Shown: positions 1 to 7,161, numbered from the stretch's first letter. The stretch: DNA of 7,367 nucleotides from Bacteroidales bacterium UBA1176 (GCA_002311645.1 DBYW01000027.1:27773-35139); one strand, 5' to 3'. Notes: generated by a model not told the origin, from the letters alone. Numbers and translations: made by a program.

Positions 1-525
1 ACCAACTTCTTCACCATCCGCAAGGCTGTCAAGAAGATGAGCGACATCGACAAACTTATCGAAGGCCCTCAGTTCCAAAACATCTCCAAGCGTGAGAGAC
101 TGCAGATCCAACGTGAGCGCGCCAAACTCGAGAAGAACCTTGGCTCCATCGCTGACCTTACCCGTCTGCCGGCAGCCGTCTTCATCGTCGACGTGATGAA
201 AGAACACATCGCCGTGGCTGAGGCCCGCAAGCTCGCCATCCCCACCTTCGCTATTGTCGACACCAACTCCAATCCTAATCTCGTCGACTATCCTATCCCC
301 GCCAACGATGACGCCTCCAAGTCCATCGCTGCTATCCTGAAACCCATCTGCGAAGCTATTCGCGAGGGTCTCAACGAGCGCGAAATGAACAAGGATGCCC
401 AGGCAGAAGAGATGGAAGCCATTGAGATGGAGAACACCGAGGAGATGGATGACAACAATGAGAACGAAGGCCGTGACGGTCGTCGCAGAAGAATCGGTCG
501 TCGTGACGCTTCTAAAAACGAATAA
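1..525 (+). CDS. rpsB: 30S ribosomal protein S2, 3' part (5' end outside window)
   Basis: This is the C-terminal 174 codons of ribosomal protein S2, a component of the small-subunit body near the mRNA exit region. The reading frame is open from base 1 and ends at TAA 523-525. The first residues, TNFFTIRKAVKKM, match the S2 core stretch that reads TNWKTVRQSIKRL in E. coli. They are followed by the family hallmarks LEKNLGSIADLTRLP, FIVDVMKEHIAVAEA and IPTFAIVDTNSNP, and by PIPANDDASKSI. After the conserved REGL the protein has a long charged tail: an acidic stretch encoded at about 400-468 (11 Asp/Glu in 24 residues), then an arginine-rich stretch at about 472-504. E. coli S2 has only a short acidic end. 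The gene is co-oriented with tsf 32 bp downstream, the usual rpsB-tsf pair. Codons are strongly biased to C-ending forms, as expected for a highly expressed gene. The identity is certain; the role of the tail is unknown. Confidence 0.97.
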   Translation, partial: TNFFTIRKAVKKMSDIDKLIEGPQFQNISKRERLQIQRERAKLEKNLGSIADLTRLPAAVFIVDVMKEHIAVAEARKLAIPTFAIVDTNSNPNLVDYPIPANDDASKSIAAILKPICEAIREGLNEREMNKDAQAEEMEAIEMENTEEMDDNNENEGRDGRRRRIGRRDASKNE

Positions 526-557
526 TTTTTCACTAACCTTAAAAAAGAAACATTATT

Positions 558-1565
558 ATGGCAACAATTACAGCTGCTGACGTTAATAAACTCAGACAAC
601 AGACCGGTATCGGCATGATGGATTGCAAGAAAGCTCTCGTCGAGGCCGAAGGTGATTTTGAGAAAGCTATTGATATCCTCCGTAAGAAGGGTCAGAAGGT
701 GGCCGCCAAACGTGCCGACCGCGAATCCAATGAAGGCCGCATCGTCGCCATCACCAATGCTGACCGCACCGTCGGTGCCATGCTCGTCGTGGCTTGCGAA
801 ACCGACTTCGTGGGACATGGCGAAGAATTTGTCAATTTCGTTGACATGGTCGTCGCCAAGGCTCTCGAAGCTGGCATCAGAACCCGTGAGGAACTCCTCG
901 AGATGCAAATCGACGGCAAAAAAGTCTCTGATATGCTGACCGAACTGACTGGTAAGACCGGTGAGAAAATCGAACTTCCTCATTACGACTATGTGGAAGC
1001 TCCCCTCGTGGAGGCCTACAACCACATGGGCAACCATAAAGCAACCCTCGTCTGTTTCAATAAGGCTGGCGAAAAAGCCCATGAAGTGGCTCACAACGTC
1101 GCTCTCCATATCACGGCCATGAGCCCGCTCGCATTGGATGAGAATGCCATCCCGCAAGAGGACAAGGATCGCGAACTTGCAGTTGCAGTCGAGAAGACCC
1201 GCCTCGAGTTGATCGGCAAGGCTGTGGATGCCGCTCTCAACAAGGCTGGTATCAACCCCACCCACGTGGACAGCGAAGACCACATCAACTCCAACATGGC
1301 AAAGGGCTGGATTACGGAAGAGCAAGCCAACCTCGCCCGTAAGATCAAGGAAGAGGAAGCTGCCAAGAAGGCTGCTACCCTCAACGAAGCCCAGATCCAG
1401 CAGATTGCCCAAGGCCGCTTGGTGAAATTCTTCAAGGAGAGCACCTTGATGTATCAAGTCCTCGTAATGGGTGGCGACGGCAAGCAGAATGTACGCGATT
1501 ACATCGCTTCCGTTGACAAAGAATTGGCATGTCTTGGATTCATCCGCCGTCAGGTGGGTGCCTAA
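558..1565 (+). CDS. tsf: Elongation factor Ts (EF-Ts)
   Basis: EF-Ts is the cytoplasmic nucleotide-exchange factor that releases GDP from EF-Tu so that it can reload with GTP. The 335-residue protein starts with the UBA-like N-terminal domain (about 1-55), including LRQQTGIGMMDCKKAL at 12-27. The EF-Tu-contacting TDFV motif is at 82-85, in ACETDFVGHGEEFVNF. The core dimerisation-type region contains VALHITAMSP at 181-190, equivalent to the IAMHVAASKP stretch of E. coli. The C-terminal segment QGRLVKFFKESTLMYQ is near 285-300. It is longer than the 283-residue E. coli protein, with extra charged helical sequence around 255-280; longer EF-Ts forms are normal in Bacteroidetes as I recall. ATG 558 is chosen because MATITAADV is the family's typical start. 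The leader before it is A-rich (TTAAAAAAGAAACATTATT) with no Shine-Dalgarno motif. It is co-transcribed with rpsB and closed by the terminator downstream. Leucine is mostly encoded by CTC. Confidence 0.97.
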   Translation: MATITAADVNKLRQQTGIGMMDCKKALVEAEGDFEKAIDILRKKGQKVAAKRADRESNEGRIVAITNADRTVGAMLVVACETDFVGHGEEFVNFVDMVVAKALEAGIRTREELLEMQIDGKKVSDMLTELTGKTGEKIELPHYDYVEAPLVEAYNHMGNHKATLVCFNKAGEKAHEVAHNVALHITAMSPLALDENAIPQEDKDRELAVAVEKTRLELIGKAVDAALNKAGINPTHVDSEDHINSNMAKGWITEEQANLARKIKEEEAAKKAATLNEAQIQQIAQGRLVKFFKESTLMYQVLVMGGDGKQNVRDYIASVDKELACLGFIRRQVGA

Positions 1566-1593
1566 TCCAAAAATGTTTGTTTTTTTCATAATG

Positions 1594-1629
1594 AAGGAGA
1601 GGCTGTCCGTAGGATGGCCTCTTTTTTTT
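1594..1629 (+). terminator. Intrinsic terminator of the rpsB-tsf operon
   Basis: A 10-bp stem pairs 1599-1608 (GAGGCTGTCC) with 1612-1621 (GGATGGCCTC), closed by the 3-nt loop GTA. It includes two G-U wobbles in the middle and is followed immediately by eight T residues at 1622-1629. The A/G-rich bases 1594-1598 can pair with the start of the T-run and extend the stem. It lies 28 bp after the tsf stop codon, and this is the standard form of a Rho-independent terminator. Confidence 0.9.
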
Positions 1630-1636
1630 ATATTTG
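1629..1636 (+). promoter_or_regulatory. Bacteroidetes -7 promoter element for the GNAT-like gene
   Basis: TATATTTG matches the Bacteroidetes primary-sigma -7 consensus TAnnTTTG exactly. It ends 48 nt before the ATG at 1685 and would place the transcript start near 1641-1643, giving a leader of roughly 42 nt. The element begins on the last base of the preceding terminator's T-run. I see no clear -33 TTTG box: the expected position falls inside the terminator hairpin. The match is exact but short, and this DNA is AT-rich, so chance is possible. Confidence 0.55.
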
Positions 1637-1684
1637 CGGCTCCTGAATCATATAAGACTGAAAATGTCTTTTTGTTTTTATCTT

Positions 1685-2788
1685 ATGGAAATTAAGGAAG
1701 TTATCACGCGGAAAGATCGGAAAGCCTTCGTAAGATACCCACGTCATCTTTACAAGGCATGTCCGCATTATGTTCCTCCACTTGATAAAAAGGAGCTGCA
1801 GATCATTGAACATCACCCCGCGTTGGATTTTTGTACCCTTAAGTTATGGATGGCAATCCGGGACGGGCAGGTCGTGGGGCGAATTGGCGGTGTGGTGAAC
1901 CATAAGTGTAATGAGTTGAAAGGACAACGGCGCGTACGCTTCGGGTGGTTCGACACGGTGGATGACATTGAAGTGGCCCGCGCACTCCTGAATACGGTCG
2001 AAGAGTGGGGGCGTGCACAGGGTATGAATGAAATTTGTGGCCCGTCGCGATTCTCCAATCTAGAAAAGCAATCCATGTTGATAGAAGGTTTCGACCATAC
2101 GCCAAGCATCGTGTCCGACTATAATTATCCATATTATCCACAACTGATTGACGAACTTGGCTTTGAAAAAGAGGTCGATTATGTCCAATATCGTGTCAAG
2201 GTGAACGAACTGTCGGAACGGATGACCCACTTGGCCGATGTGCTGTCAAAACGCTATCACGTGCACCTTCGCCATTTTGACAACAAAGCCCAGATGAAAA
2301 AATCAGGCATGGAATTTTTCCGCGTCCTGAACGAGAGTTATACCCATATCTTTAATTTTATTCCGCTTACGGATGCCGAAATCAATTGGGCTATAAAGGA
2401 CAATTTCCAGGTCGCCGATATTGATATGTCTGCCATGCTTGAAGATGAGAATGGCCGTTTGGTCGGCTTTGCATTCTGTCTTCCTTCCCTGAGCGAGGCT
2501 TTCAGGAAAGCCAATGGTTCCCTGTTCCCGACCGGCTGGTTCCATATCTTGCGTGCTCTTAAGAAAAACAAATTCGTGGATCTATACCTGACGGGAGTCT
2601 TGCCGGAGTATATGCATTCAGGTGTTCATGCCATATACCACAAAGAACTGCATAAGATTTTTCTCGACAGAGGCTTTGAGTATGCCTTTACATCGCAGCA
2701 GCTGGAAGACAACATTGCGGCGCGCATCTGGTCGAAATACGAATCCGAGCTTTATTTCCGAAGAAGATGTTACAAGAAAGGCATCTGA
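1685..2788 (+). CDS. GNAT-superfamily-like protein, substrate unknown
   Basis: This 367-residue, apparently soluble protein has no signal peptide or membrane segment. I recognise the overall pattern of a widespread family of about 370 residues, often annotated as GNAT or hypothetical. Its marks are a start like MEIKEVITRKDRKAFVRYP, then VPPLDKKE (30-37), the beta-strand pair WMAIRDGQVVGRIGGVVNH (55-73), and FGWFDTVDD (87-95) with a following helix. GPSRFSN (119-125) and GFDHTPSIVSDYNYPYY (135-151) come next. A second GNAT-like half follows: MLEDENGRLVGFAFCLPS (251-268), LTGVLPEYMHSGV (302-314) and a C-terminal IWSKYESELYFRRRCY (348-363) resembling the last strand-helix of GNAT domains. The arrangement suggests tandem GNAT folds, but I cannot identify an acetyl-CoA pyrophosphate loop with certainty and no substrate can be named. 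In-frame TTG 1634 and ATG 1664 would lengthen it, but TTG 1634 lies within the -7 element and the family starts at the MEIKEV position. Codon choice is more mixed than in tsf. It is a single-gene unit converging on the glycogen gene. Confidence 0.8.
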   Translation: MEIKEVITRKDRKAFVRYPRHLYKACPHYVPPLDKKELQIIEHHPALDFCTLKLWMAIRDGQVVGRIGGVVNHKCNELKGQRRVRFGWFDTVDDIEVARALLNTVEEWGRAQGMNEICGPSRFSNLEKQSMLIEGFDHTPSIVSDYNYPYYPQLIDELGFEKEVDYVQYRVKVNELSERMTHLADVLSKRYHVHLRHFDNKAQMKKSGMEFFRVLNESYTHIFNFIPLTDAEINWAIKDNFQVADIDMSAMLEDENGRLVGFAFCLPSLSEAFRKANGSLFPTGWFHILRALKKNKFVDLYLTGVLPEYMHSGVHAIYHKELHKIFLDRGFEYAFTSQQLEDNIAARIWSKYESELYFRRRCYKKGI

Positions 2789-2874
2789 ACCGCCATCCCC
2801 GTAGGCTACAAAACGGTTTGTCTGGTCAGCAAGAGCTTTGTCTGTGCCTTTTTATTGGGATTGAATCAAACTAA

Positions 2875-2899
2875 AATGGACGCGTTTTTCGCGTCCATT
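2875..2899 (-). terminator. Terminator hairpin of the glycogen fusion gene, in a convergent intergenic region
   Basis: A perfect 10-bp inverted repeat pairs AATGGACGCG (2875-2884) with CGCGTCCATT (2890-2899) around a 5-nt T loop. Read on the minus strand it starts 9 bp past the TAA of the 1405-residue gene and is followed by TTAGTTTGATT, a moderately U-rich tail. That makes it a plausible intrinsic terminator for that gene. Read on the plus strand it lacks a downstream T-run, so it is a weaker stop for the GNAT-like gene. No better plus-strand terminator is visible in 2789-2874, so it may serve both. A second small hairpin, ATGTAA-GGG-TTACAT (2900-2914), abuts it and includes the minus-strand stop codon. 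Confidence 0.75.
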
Positions 2900-2908
2900 A
2901 TGTAAGGG

Positions 2909-5900
2909 TTACATCCATTTCACTAAATTGAAATCCAGGTCGTGTGGCAGCAGCTCGTGTTTAGGGATGATGCGGATGACGCAATCCCAGAGTCCGACAT
3001 TCTTGGCATTGAGGGAGAATTGGTAGCGTGCGATGCCGTTGTTGGCGGAGACAAGGGTGAGCGGCGCCTTGAAGAAGAGGTGCATTCGACCGCTTTCGTC
3101 CTTTTCCGCGAAAAGCATCTCTACCTTGAGATCGTCGGGAGAGATACTTCCGATGCGAATGTCGAGGGTGAGCTCGAGGTTGTCACCTACATAGAAGGTG
3201 CTCTTGGCGGGGTTGTCATACTGGATGTCGATGCGTTTGAGGTCGCCCCAACCCGCCACCAGTTTCTCTTTCCATCGGAGCAGATAGCGCACGTTGCGAA
3301 GGTTGTCGGCGCGCAAGCAGTCGGTGCGGTCTTCCAACTTGTGATAAAACTTCTCGTAGTAGTCGTCCAACTGACGTGTCATCGTGTAGTGCGGTGAAAT
3401 CTTAGCGAAGCAGTCCTTCATCATGCGCACCCAGTCGGAAGGGATGCCTTCGGCAGTGCGGGTGTAGAAGGCCGGCACGATTTCCTCCTCGATGGTGGAG
3501 TAGAGTGTGGCAGCGTCCAACTCGTCTTGCAGCCTGTTGTCCCGGTAGGTGATTTGCTCCTTGATGGCCCAGCCGGCGCCTGGTACGTAGCCTTCCGCCC
3601 ACCAGCCGTCAAGGACGCTGAAGTTGAGCACGCCGTTCATGACGGCTTTTTCGCCGCTTGTGCCGGAGGCTTCCAGCGGACGTGTCGGAGTGTTGAGCCA
3701 GACATCGCAGCCGGAGACCAGCTTTTTGGCTAAGATCATGTCGTAGTTCTCCACGAAGATGATTTTGCCGATGAACTGGGGTTTGCGTGCCAGTTCAATG
3801 ATGCGTGTGATGAGGTCCTGTCCTGCCTTGTCGTGCGGGTGTGCTTTCCCAGCAAAGACAAACTGTACAGGATGCTTTTCGTTGCAGAGGATTTGACGCA
3901 GCCGTTCTTCGTCGGTGAAGAGCAGGTGGGCGCGTTTGTAGGTGGCAAAACGACGCGCGAAGCCGATGGTCAGCACGTCGCTGCGAATGGCTTTCAGGGT
4001 GCTTGCAATCAAAGCCGGTGACTCGTTGCGGCGTCGCATCTGTTCGTTGAGAAGATCCTTGATGGCGGCAATCATGTCATGGCGCAGATCATCCTTGATT
4101 TGCCAGATGCGGTTGTCATCCACATGGTATATCTTGTTCCATATCTCAGGGTTGGAACGGTCGTGCTCAAACTCAGGGCCGAAGGTCTCGCGGTGCAGTT
4201 CCTGCCATCTCTTGTGTGCCCAAGTGGGGTAGTGTACGCCGTTGGTGACGTATCCGATGTGCGACTCTTCGGCAAAACGGCCTTCGTAGAGGTCCGCGAA
4301 CATCTCTTGTGATACGCGCCCATGGATGCGGCTCACACCGTTGATTTCTTGTGAGAGGTGGCAAGCCAGGATGCTCATGGAGAACTTGTCGTTGGTGTAG
4401 TCCTCACGCTTGCGGCCAAAGCCCATGAAGGTTTCCCAGGTGATGTTGAAACGGGCCGGGAAGGAGGCAAAATAGGTGCGCATCAGGTCTTCGCTGAATG
4501 CGTCATGGCCGGCGGGCACAGGTGTGTGCGTGGTGTAAAGCGAGGAGGCTTTCACCAATTCGATGGCCATGGACATGTTGACATGCTCGTTCTGCATGAT
4601 CTCATACACGCGTTCTAAGTTGAGGAATGCGGCATGGCCTTCGTTAAGGTGGAAAAGTTCGGGCTTCTCGCCAATCAGTTTGATCATCCGCATGCCGCCG
4701 ATGCCGAGCAGAAGTTCCTGCTTGAGGCGGTTCTCCTGGTCGCCGCCGTAGAGGGTGGCGGTGACGCCGCGGTCTTCGTGCCAGTTCTCGTCGAAGTCGG
4801 TGTCAAGCAGGTAGAGGGGTATGCGCCCCACGTCGACGCGCCAGATGCGGGCGTAAAGATTGCGTCCGGGCAGGGCGATGCTCACCTTCATCCAGTCGCC
4901 GTTTTCGTTCTTCAAGGGTTTGATGGGCAATTTGGAGAAGCTTTGCGGGGGGTAGAGGTTGACTTGCTCGCCGCGTGCCGAGATCTGTTGGGTAAAATAG
5001 CCATAGCGGTAGAGCAGACCTACTCCCATCATGTTGACGTTGCAGTCGGAGGCCTCCTTGAGGTAGTCGCCCGCCAGCATGCCCAAGCCGCCGGAGAAAA
5101 TCTTCAGTTCGTTGGTGATGCCGAACTCCATGCTGAAGTAGGCGATGCGCTTCTCGGGCCGCGTGCAGGGTTCTTCCATGTAAGCGCGGAATTGGTCGTA
5201 GACTGCGTCGAGTTTGGAGAGGTAGACCTCGTTCTGAGAATAGTTCTCAAGCCGGTCGATGGGAAGCATCTGCAGCAGATAGACGGGGTTTTCGTGGCAC
5301 AGGCTCCAAAGAGTGGGGCCGGCGATTTCCTCGAAAAGCTCGCGCGCCTCAAAATTCCAGCTCCACCAAACGTTTTCGGAGAGTTTCTCCAACTTCTCGA
5401 GGGCCTCGGGAAGATGCGACTTGATGGAGATATGGTGCCATTCTGGCAACTCGCGGTTGGTGCGCTTCACGAAGCGGTCCATGTTGGAGGTCTTGTTCTG
5501 GTAAAGCTCGTAGCGCAGGTCGCTCTTGCTGAGTGCAATCTCGTATGCGGCCAGATAGTTGTCATAAAGATGGGTCCAAAGCGCATGCTGGGAAATCTCG
5601 ACAGCCTTGTCGTTGATGGCTTTCTTGCAAGAGGCATCACAATGGCTGTAGAAGGAGATGGCCTCGGCGATATTCTGGATGACCTCCTGGTCGTTGTCGT
5701 CGTTGCGTTCAATGACGCAAACGCTTTTTTGGTCGGTGAAGTTTTCTCGCACCCAGAGGCCAAATCCGGCCAGGGATGTGGTGATGGTTGGCACACCAAA
5801 GGCGATGCTTTCTAACGGCGTATAACCCCATGGCTCGTAGTAGGATGGGAAGACGCTGAGGTCGAAGCCGATGAGCAGGTCGTAGTAGGAGAGGTCGAAA

Positions 5901-7126
5901 ATGCCGTCCTCGCCGTCGAGGTAGACGGGCACGAACACGACCTTGACTTTCTGCTCAGGAGCGTTGGTGAGGTCGTTCTCGCGCAAGGCGCGGATGATGG
6001 GGTCGTTGAAAGGATCGTGCAGTACGTGCGTGGCGTAGTCTCCCGTGACGGGCGTGGCGTCGATGGGCTGTTGCATCTTGCGGAGCAGTTCCTCGCGACG
6101 GCCGCTGTTGCCCGCGGGAACAGTGAGATAGGCCACAATCGTGCGGTCGGGGTTCTGTTGCGAAAGTTGTGCCAAGCTGCGGATGAAGACGTCTATGCCC
6201 TTGTTCTTGAATTCATATCGGCCGCTGTTGATGACTAACAGGGCATCTTCGGGCAGTTCTTGCTGCATCAGGGCGGAAGCAACGTGCAGCAGGGCCTTGC
6301 GGGCGGTGGCGCGCTTGGTGTCATACTCCTCGCCTGTGGGTACAAAGCCGTTTTCAAAGCCGTTGATGGTGATGACATCGGCCGGCTTGGCAAAGAAAGC
6401 CTCGCACTCCTTGTTGGTGATGTCGCTGACCGTAGTGTATGCGTCGGCGTGCAGCGCGGAGAGTGATTCGAGGGAGTACTTGGACTGCACTCCGAAACGG
6501 CGTGCGGTGTCGGCAGGGGCGTATTGGCGCATGTTGGTGTAAAGGGGAAGGCCGTTGCCGGCAATGCATCGTCCCAAGACGGTGGCATGCGTGGTGAAGA
6601 CGGTGGCGATCTGTGGCGCCACGTGCTTCAGATGCAGGATGCCTGTGCCCGTCATCCACTCATGGAAATGGGCGATGATCTTGTCCATCGAGCTGCAATG
6701 GAAATTGTAGAAACTTTCAATGACACGCCCGGCAGCATAGCCGAACAGGGCCGGCTCAATGTAGTCCCACTGCCCGGAAATGGAATCTAACTGATAGGTG
6801 AGCCAAAACTGGGTGAGGATGTCGTTCTTCTTCTCGAAAAAGGGCGTGAAGTCGACCAGGACAACCACGGGCGAGCCGCAGATGTCCCATCGTCCCACGC
6901 GCACCTTGAGACCTTCGCGAAGCGCGGTCTCCCGCCAGGCACGGTAGAGCTCGTGGTCTTCGATGAAATCGTCGTCATGGGCCTTGGAAATGTCCGGTCC
7001 CACACACAGATAATGATCATGGTATTGCTGGACCACCGTGGCGGCCTTGGTTGACAATACGGTATAGATGCCGCCCACTTTGTTGCAAATTTCCCAGGCG
7101 GTCTCGAAAATGTAATCAGCACTCAT
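2909..7126 (-). CDS. glgP: Fused glycogen synthase (GT3) and alpha-glucan phosphorylase (GT35)
   Basis: This 1405-residue cytoplasmic protein joins two complete enzymes. Residues 1 to about 545 are a GT3 glycogen synthase, the eukaryote-type enzyme that extends alpha-1,4-glucan from UDP-glucose. Motifs are ETAWEICNKVGGIYTV (8-23), HFHEWMTG (153-160), VFTTHATVLGR (176-186), GRYEFKNKG (302-310; R303 and K309 match the UDP-glucose-contacting Arg/Lys of yeast synthase) and PSYYEPWGYTPLE (427-439) with catalytic E431 and E439. After a short linker, about 563-1405 is a full-length GT35 phosphorylase of the alpha-glucan type, which releases glucose-1-phosphate using PLP. It has an N-terminal helical region with NVWWSWN (585-591), RIAYFSMEFGI (660-670), GGDQENRLKQE (794-804), FHLNEGHAAF (825-834), TTHTPVPAGHDAF (865-877), GYVTNGVHYPTW (958-969) and FARRFATYKRAH (1056-1067). 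EASGTSGEK (1152-1160) carries the PLP lysine K1160, and a beta-rich C-terminal domain starts near 1300. ATG 7126 is chosen because GT3 begins directly after it. The frame is unbroken, so this is a true fusion and not two genes with a sequencing error. The symbol glgP covers only the second half. Confidence 0.95.
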   Translation of the reverse strand: MSADYIFETAWEICNKVGGIYTVLSTKAATVVQQYHDHYLCVGPDISKAHDDDFIEDHELYRAWRETALREGLKVRVGRWDICGSPVVVLVDFTPFFEKKNDILTQFWLTYQLDSISGQWDYIEPALFGYAAGRVIESFYNFHCSSMDKIIAHFHEWMTGTGILHLKHVAPQIATVFTTHATVLGRCIAGNGLPLYTNMRQYAPADTARRFGVQSKYSLESLSALHADAYTTVSDITNKECEAFFAKPADVITINGFENGFVPTGEEYDTKRATARKALLHVASALMQQELPEDALLVINSGRYEFKNKGIDVFIRSLAQLSQQNPDRTIVAYLTVPAGNSGRREELLRKMQQPIDATPVTGDYATHVLHDPFNDPIIRALRENDLTNAPEQKVKVVFVPVYLDGEDGIFDLSYYDLLIGFDLSVFPSYYEPWGYTPLESIAFGVPTITTSLAGFGLWVRENFTDQKSVCVIERNDDNDQEVIQNIAEAISFYSHCDASCKKAINDKAVEISQHALWTHLYDNYLAAYEIALSKSDLRYELYQNKTSNMDRFVKRTNRELPEWHHISIKSHLPEALEKLEKLSENVWWSWNFEARELFEEIAGPTLWSLCHENPVYLLQMLPIDRLENYSQNEVYLSKLDAVYDQFRAYMEEPCTRPEKRIAYFSMEFGITNELKIFSGGLGMLAGDYLKEASDCNVNMMGVGLLYRYGYFTQQISARGEQVNLYPPQSFSKLPIKPLKNENGDWMKVSIALPGRNLYARIWRVDVGRIPLYLLDTDFDENWHEDRGVTATLYGGDQENRLKQELLLGIGGMRMIKLIGEKPELFHLNEGHAAFLNLERVYEIMQNEHVNMSMAIELVKASSLYTTHTPVPAGHDAFSEDLMRTYFASFPARFNITWETFMGFGRKREDYTNDKFSMSILACHLSQEINGVSRIHGRVSQEMFADLYEGRFAEESHIGYVTNGVHYPTWAHKRWQELHRETFGPEFEHDRSNPEIWNKIYHVDDNRIWQIKDDLRHDMIAAIKDLLNEQMRRRNESPALIASTLKAIRSDVLTIGFARRFATYKRAHLLFTDEERLRQILCNEKHPVQFVFAGKAHPHDKAGQDLITRIIELARKPQFIGKIIFVENYDMILAKKLVSGCDVWLNTPTRPLEASGTSGEKAVMNGVLNFSVLDGWWAEGYVPGAGWAIKEQITYRDNRLQDELDAATLYSTIEEEIVPAFYTRTAEGIPSDWVRMMKDCFAKISPHYTMTRQLDDYYEKFYHKLEDRTDCLRADNLRNVRYLLRWKEKLVAGWGDLKRIDIQYDNPAKSTFYVGDNLELTLDIRIGSISPDDLKVEMLFAEKDESGRMHLFFKAPLTLVSANNGIARYQFSLNAKNVGLWDCVIRIIPKHELLPHDLDFNLVKWM

Positions 7127-7151
7127 ATTCAGGGGTTGGATTTAAAGGCTG

Positions 7152-7159
7152 CAAAAATA
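7152..7159 (-). promoter_or_regulatory. -7 promoter element for the glycogen fusion gene
   Basis: On the minus strand this reads TATTTTTG, an exact match to the Bacteroidetes -7 consensus TAnnTTTG, followed by CAG. It lies 25 nt before the ATG at 7126, so the leader would be short (about 20 nt) and without a Shine-Dalgarno motif. No convincing -33 TTTG is present; the region where it should lie is occupied by an inverted repeat at 7169-7191. Confidence 0.65.
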
Positions 7160-7161
7160 CG

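Noticed and set aside
288..1589. Long open frame (433 codons) on the minus strand across rpsB-tsf
   Set aside because: It is antisense to two certain genes, and the C-ending codon bias of those genes removes stops from this frame. The product has no recognisable motif.
1634..1684. Extended starts for the GNAT-like protein (TTG 1634, ATG 1664)
   Set aside because: TTG 1634 overlaps the predicted -7 element and lies upstream of the predicted transcript start. The added residues do not resemble the family, which begins at the MEIKEV position.
2942..3397. Plus-strand open frame of 151 codons near the end of the fusion gene
   Set aside because: It is a shadow of the C-terminal phosphorylase region, with no recognisable protein features.
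5480..5482. Internal start at Met549 giving a separate phosphorylase
   Set aside because: The codon sits at the domain junction, but no promoter-like or ribosome-binding signal is visible upstream and the frame is continuous, so a fusion is simpler. A minor internal product cannot be excluded.
4634..5815. Plus-strand open frame of 393 codons opposite the glycogen fusion gene
   Set aside because: The minus strand here encodes clear GT3 and phosphorylase motifs throughout. The plus-strand translation is rich in Val/Gly/Ala with no domain and no promoter.
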